Below the pieces are notes generated by a model. The model searched no databases and had not been told where the DNA came from. It worked only from the letters and a program-made list of their open reading frames with translations. This document shows, piece after piece, positions 61,840 through 64,000 of a DNA stretch of 64,000 nt. Position 1 is the first letter of the stretch; each line of letters opens with the position of its first letter. A program made the translations under genes and the position numbers. Source of the stretch: Casuarius casuarius (taxonomy: Eukaryota; Chordata; Aves; Casuariiformes; Casuariidae); NCBI GenBank assembly GCA_003342895.1, contig PTFA01000159.1:1109233-1173232 (forward strand), read 5' to 3'.

Positions 61840-62584
61840 GCTCCTAATTATGGTATTTCTTTTAGGTTTCTTAACAAATACGTTACCTTTTCTTTACCTG
61901 AGAGATATACTTTTTATTTAGAGTGATTGAGTCTAAGCCTCTTTTTATATCTATTTTATTAGCCATATTAGAAATAAAGACCATGAAAGCATTTATCTCC
62001 CTATTTCTCATAGAAGATTAACTGGAGTTGGGAGCATTTGCTTGAAAGTAAATTTGCAGTGAAGCTGGTTTTTCAAAACCGCTCATTTTCATAAACCATC
62101 TGCCAGTTCCTCTTTAATTTACCAAAGCTTCTAGGACAATCTTTGCCTTTTATGGAAACATGAGGAAAAACGATGCTGGGAAATTTTGATCTGGCAAGAA
62201 AATTGAAACAGAAACCTCTATGTTGAATCATTTTCTCAACAATATCAACAAATCTATGAAATTAACACAGCATTTATGCAAAGTTTTTTGACAGTGTATT
62301 TGTTTCATTTCTATTAGACATGGAAGGTTATTTTCATATTTCCAGTGAAAGGAAAATTCAACTGTGAATATATGGAATTTTAGCTATGTTTTATTTATTC
62401 TGTTTCATTTTTGTTTTCCCTACCTGTTATTTTTCTAACTACTTGGTGCTTCAAATTAGCCCAGAATATCATTCTTCTAGGGTGGGAAGAGAAAGTCAGT
62501 CATCTGGCAGTAGACAGCAAATTTTGGAAGAGCCTGCTCAGGTACTTTGCAACAGAAGTGACCCATACATTCAACTCTAACCTG

Positions 62585-62624
62585 CCAAGATAAATGCAAG
62601 AGGATTGTGTGCGTGGAAAAAGGT
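62585..62624 (+). repeat. Dispersed 40-bp repeat, copy 2
   Basis: This is the same 40-bp word as at 60778-60817 with four substitutions, about 1.8 kb away in the same orientation. It is probably a remnant of an old interspersed element or of a local duplication. Confidence 0.7.
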
Positions 62625-64000
62625 GGATGCGTAAATACTGTTAACTAATTCAAACAGTTTTTAATGCCCGCATTTGCTTTTTTCACTCTTTAAAATTTCA
62701 CATAAATTAACGTACCTATTTCAGTTAAAATATCTTTGATCTATTCTGCCCACCCTCAACTTACATGCCCCTTCAATCACTTCTAATCAGTGCAGTTCTT
62801 TATGAGCTGTTGTTTTCAATCTTGTAAAATACATCCCATGAGAGCCCTTCTATCAATGCATTATCCTTCCTGGATTATTGCTCCTTTCACTATCAATTCA
62901 TGAGATTGATTCACCCCGTTCCTTGTACAGAAATATTAACATATAATTAAGATACAAATCCAAATGTGAGAACATAATAACAGGAAAGCCATCTGAGGGA
63001 AACAAAATCACAGCAGTGATATGTTCTAGAAGAGAGCTGCAGCTGAAGATTAATTGGTGAGCACTCACACTGACAACAAATAACTCATGTGTTACATTCA
63101 CAGAGGGAATGAAAGAGCTGGAATCTGCCGACTCTTTGCCATAAATAAAGGAGACTGCTTTCTACAGAGCAATTCTTGTATCTGCTTACATTTAAAATGA
63201 TTCCTCATGTTGAAGATAATTTGCTGAATGCTATGTGAAATCTGTGTAGCTCTGCTACACTTGGGCCAATTTACATTGTCTTGGGATCTGGCTCTTCTTC
63301 GGCAGTTACAGTGTCAATCAGCAGCTGTGAATTCAAACATGAGCAAACTTTTATTAAGGTCAAGCTACTGGAGCAGCAAAAGAGCTAATGGCATTCTGAA
63401 TTTGTACTTGGCATTTACTGCTCAAATCTTATGAGGTGCATAAGCAAACAGGGCAACATTTTGTAGATCTGTTGTCATATTTTGTGTGTGGCTGTGTGTG
63501 TGTAGGCATGGAGGGGGCTGTAAAATTTTTAAATTTATTAGGGCACTAACCACATTTACTCAAAGCAAGGCGGATGGATTTAAAAAGAAAAAGAGTTTTA
63601 CACTTGCAAAACTGGTGAAGATTTCTAAGTGGCAATATCATGGCAGATGATTTGTGAAGAGAGGGAGAAAATTCAGTAGATTTGGAAGGTTAAAAAGAAA
63701 TAGTTTTAAGTCATGTGTGTGCAAATGGTTTCATCTCTGTTAAAGTTTTTATTACACTGCAAAGAGGATTCATGTGAAGTTACTTGTGCTGAGGATGCCA
63801 TGGAATGCAGAGCACAGCTCCAGTAACTCCTTCAGAAAATGGTATCAATAAATGATATAGTTAGATATCACATAGTTAGGTTTTAAAATACTCACATCAT
63901 TTTGACAATGGAACTGTTATACTGTAAAAAGGTAAGTACCATGGCGGATGATGTAGTTCCAATAGCTTAGCTTTATATAAGGTATGGCTGAAGCAGATGA
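62625..64000. other. Non-coding, AT-rich
   Basis: Only the GT microsatellite at 63482-63503 stands out. Open frames are short and unrecognised. Confidence 0.6.
63482..63503 (+). repeat. Interrupted (GT)n microsatellite
   Basis: TTGTGTGTG, GC, then TGTGTGTGTG. Confidence 0.85.

Noticed and set aside
61705..61926. Frame with a long Phe run, resembling a membrane segment
   Set aside because: The Phe run is a poly-T tract of 23 bases; the rest has no homology I recognise.

Overview
The window looks like AT-rich, non-coding vertebrate nuclear DNA, most likely from a bird. The best evidence is one clear reverse-oriented CR1 retrotransposon 3' end near 14350-14570. It keeps the tail repeat ATTCTGTG (seen as ATCACAGAATCACA on the + strand) and the GATCATCTGGTCCAACCCCC block typical of avian CR1. 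Several old, partly palindromic interspersed repeats with the TTGACTTCAATGG / TTTACACCAG signature familiar from bird, crocodile and turtle genomes support a sauropsid origin. The species and locus cannot be fixed from the sequence alone. Three isolated N bases (10049, 34227, 57053) are assembly ambiguities.

No complete protein-coding gene, rRNA, tRNA, CRISPR array or intact mobile element was found. The longest open frame is about 164 codons, starts with GTG and runs into a poly-pyrimidine tract. The rest are short, many hydrophobic or Lys/Phe-rich, as expected from chance in AT-rich DNA. The best reading is a large intron or an intergenic gene desert, low in recent repeats.

Layout. 1-6000: AT-rich DNA with the densest group of ancient palindromic repeats (2533-3264, 5455-5505), a small CpG patch near 2840-2975, and a perfect 17-bp hairpin at 4072-4113. 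6000-11000: two groups of + strand splice-like signals (6200-6322 and a possible 30-base microexon at 10926-10955) and a CpG-dense patch (7185-7295). 11000-30000: the CR1 fragment, two further ancient repeats, a CA-rich microsatellite, a near-perfect palindrome at 17655-17690, and a T/A/T homopolymer palindrome at 28417-28474. 30000-45000: a CpG-dense short open segment (30711-30848), a possible 51-base exon (37062-37112), an old local duplication (about 37264-37376 and 38023-38135), and long poly-A tracts. 45000-64000: a minus-strand open frame (45098-45367), an 18-bp palindrome, a CpG patch followed by a purine tract (51240-51655), an ancient repeat at 55258-55335, and two 40-bp dispersed copies (60778 and 62585).

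No set of genes can be shown to work together here. The exon-like segments are all inferences from splice-site shape and need conservation or RNA-seq to test them. I did not find a convincing new biological system.
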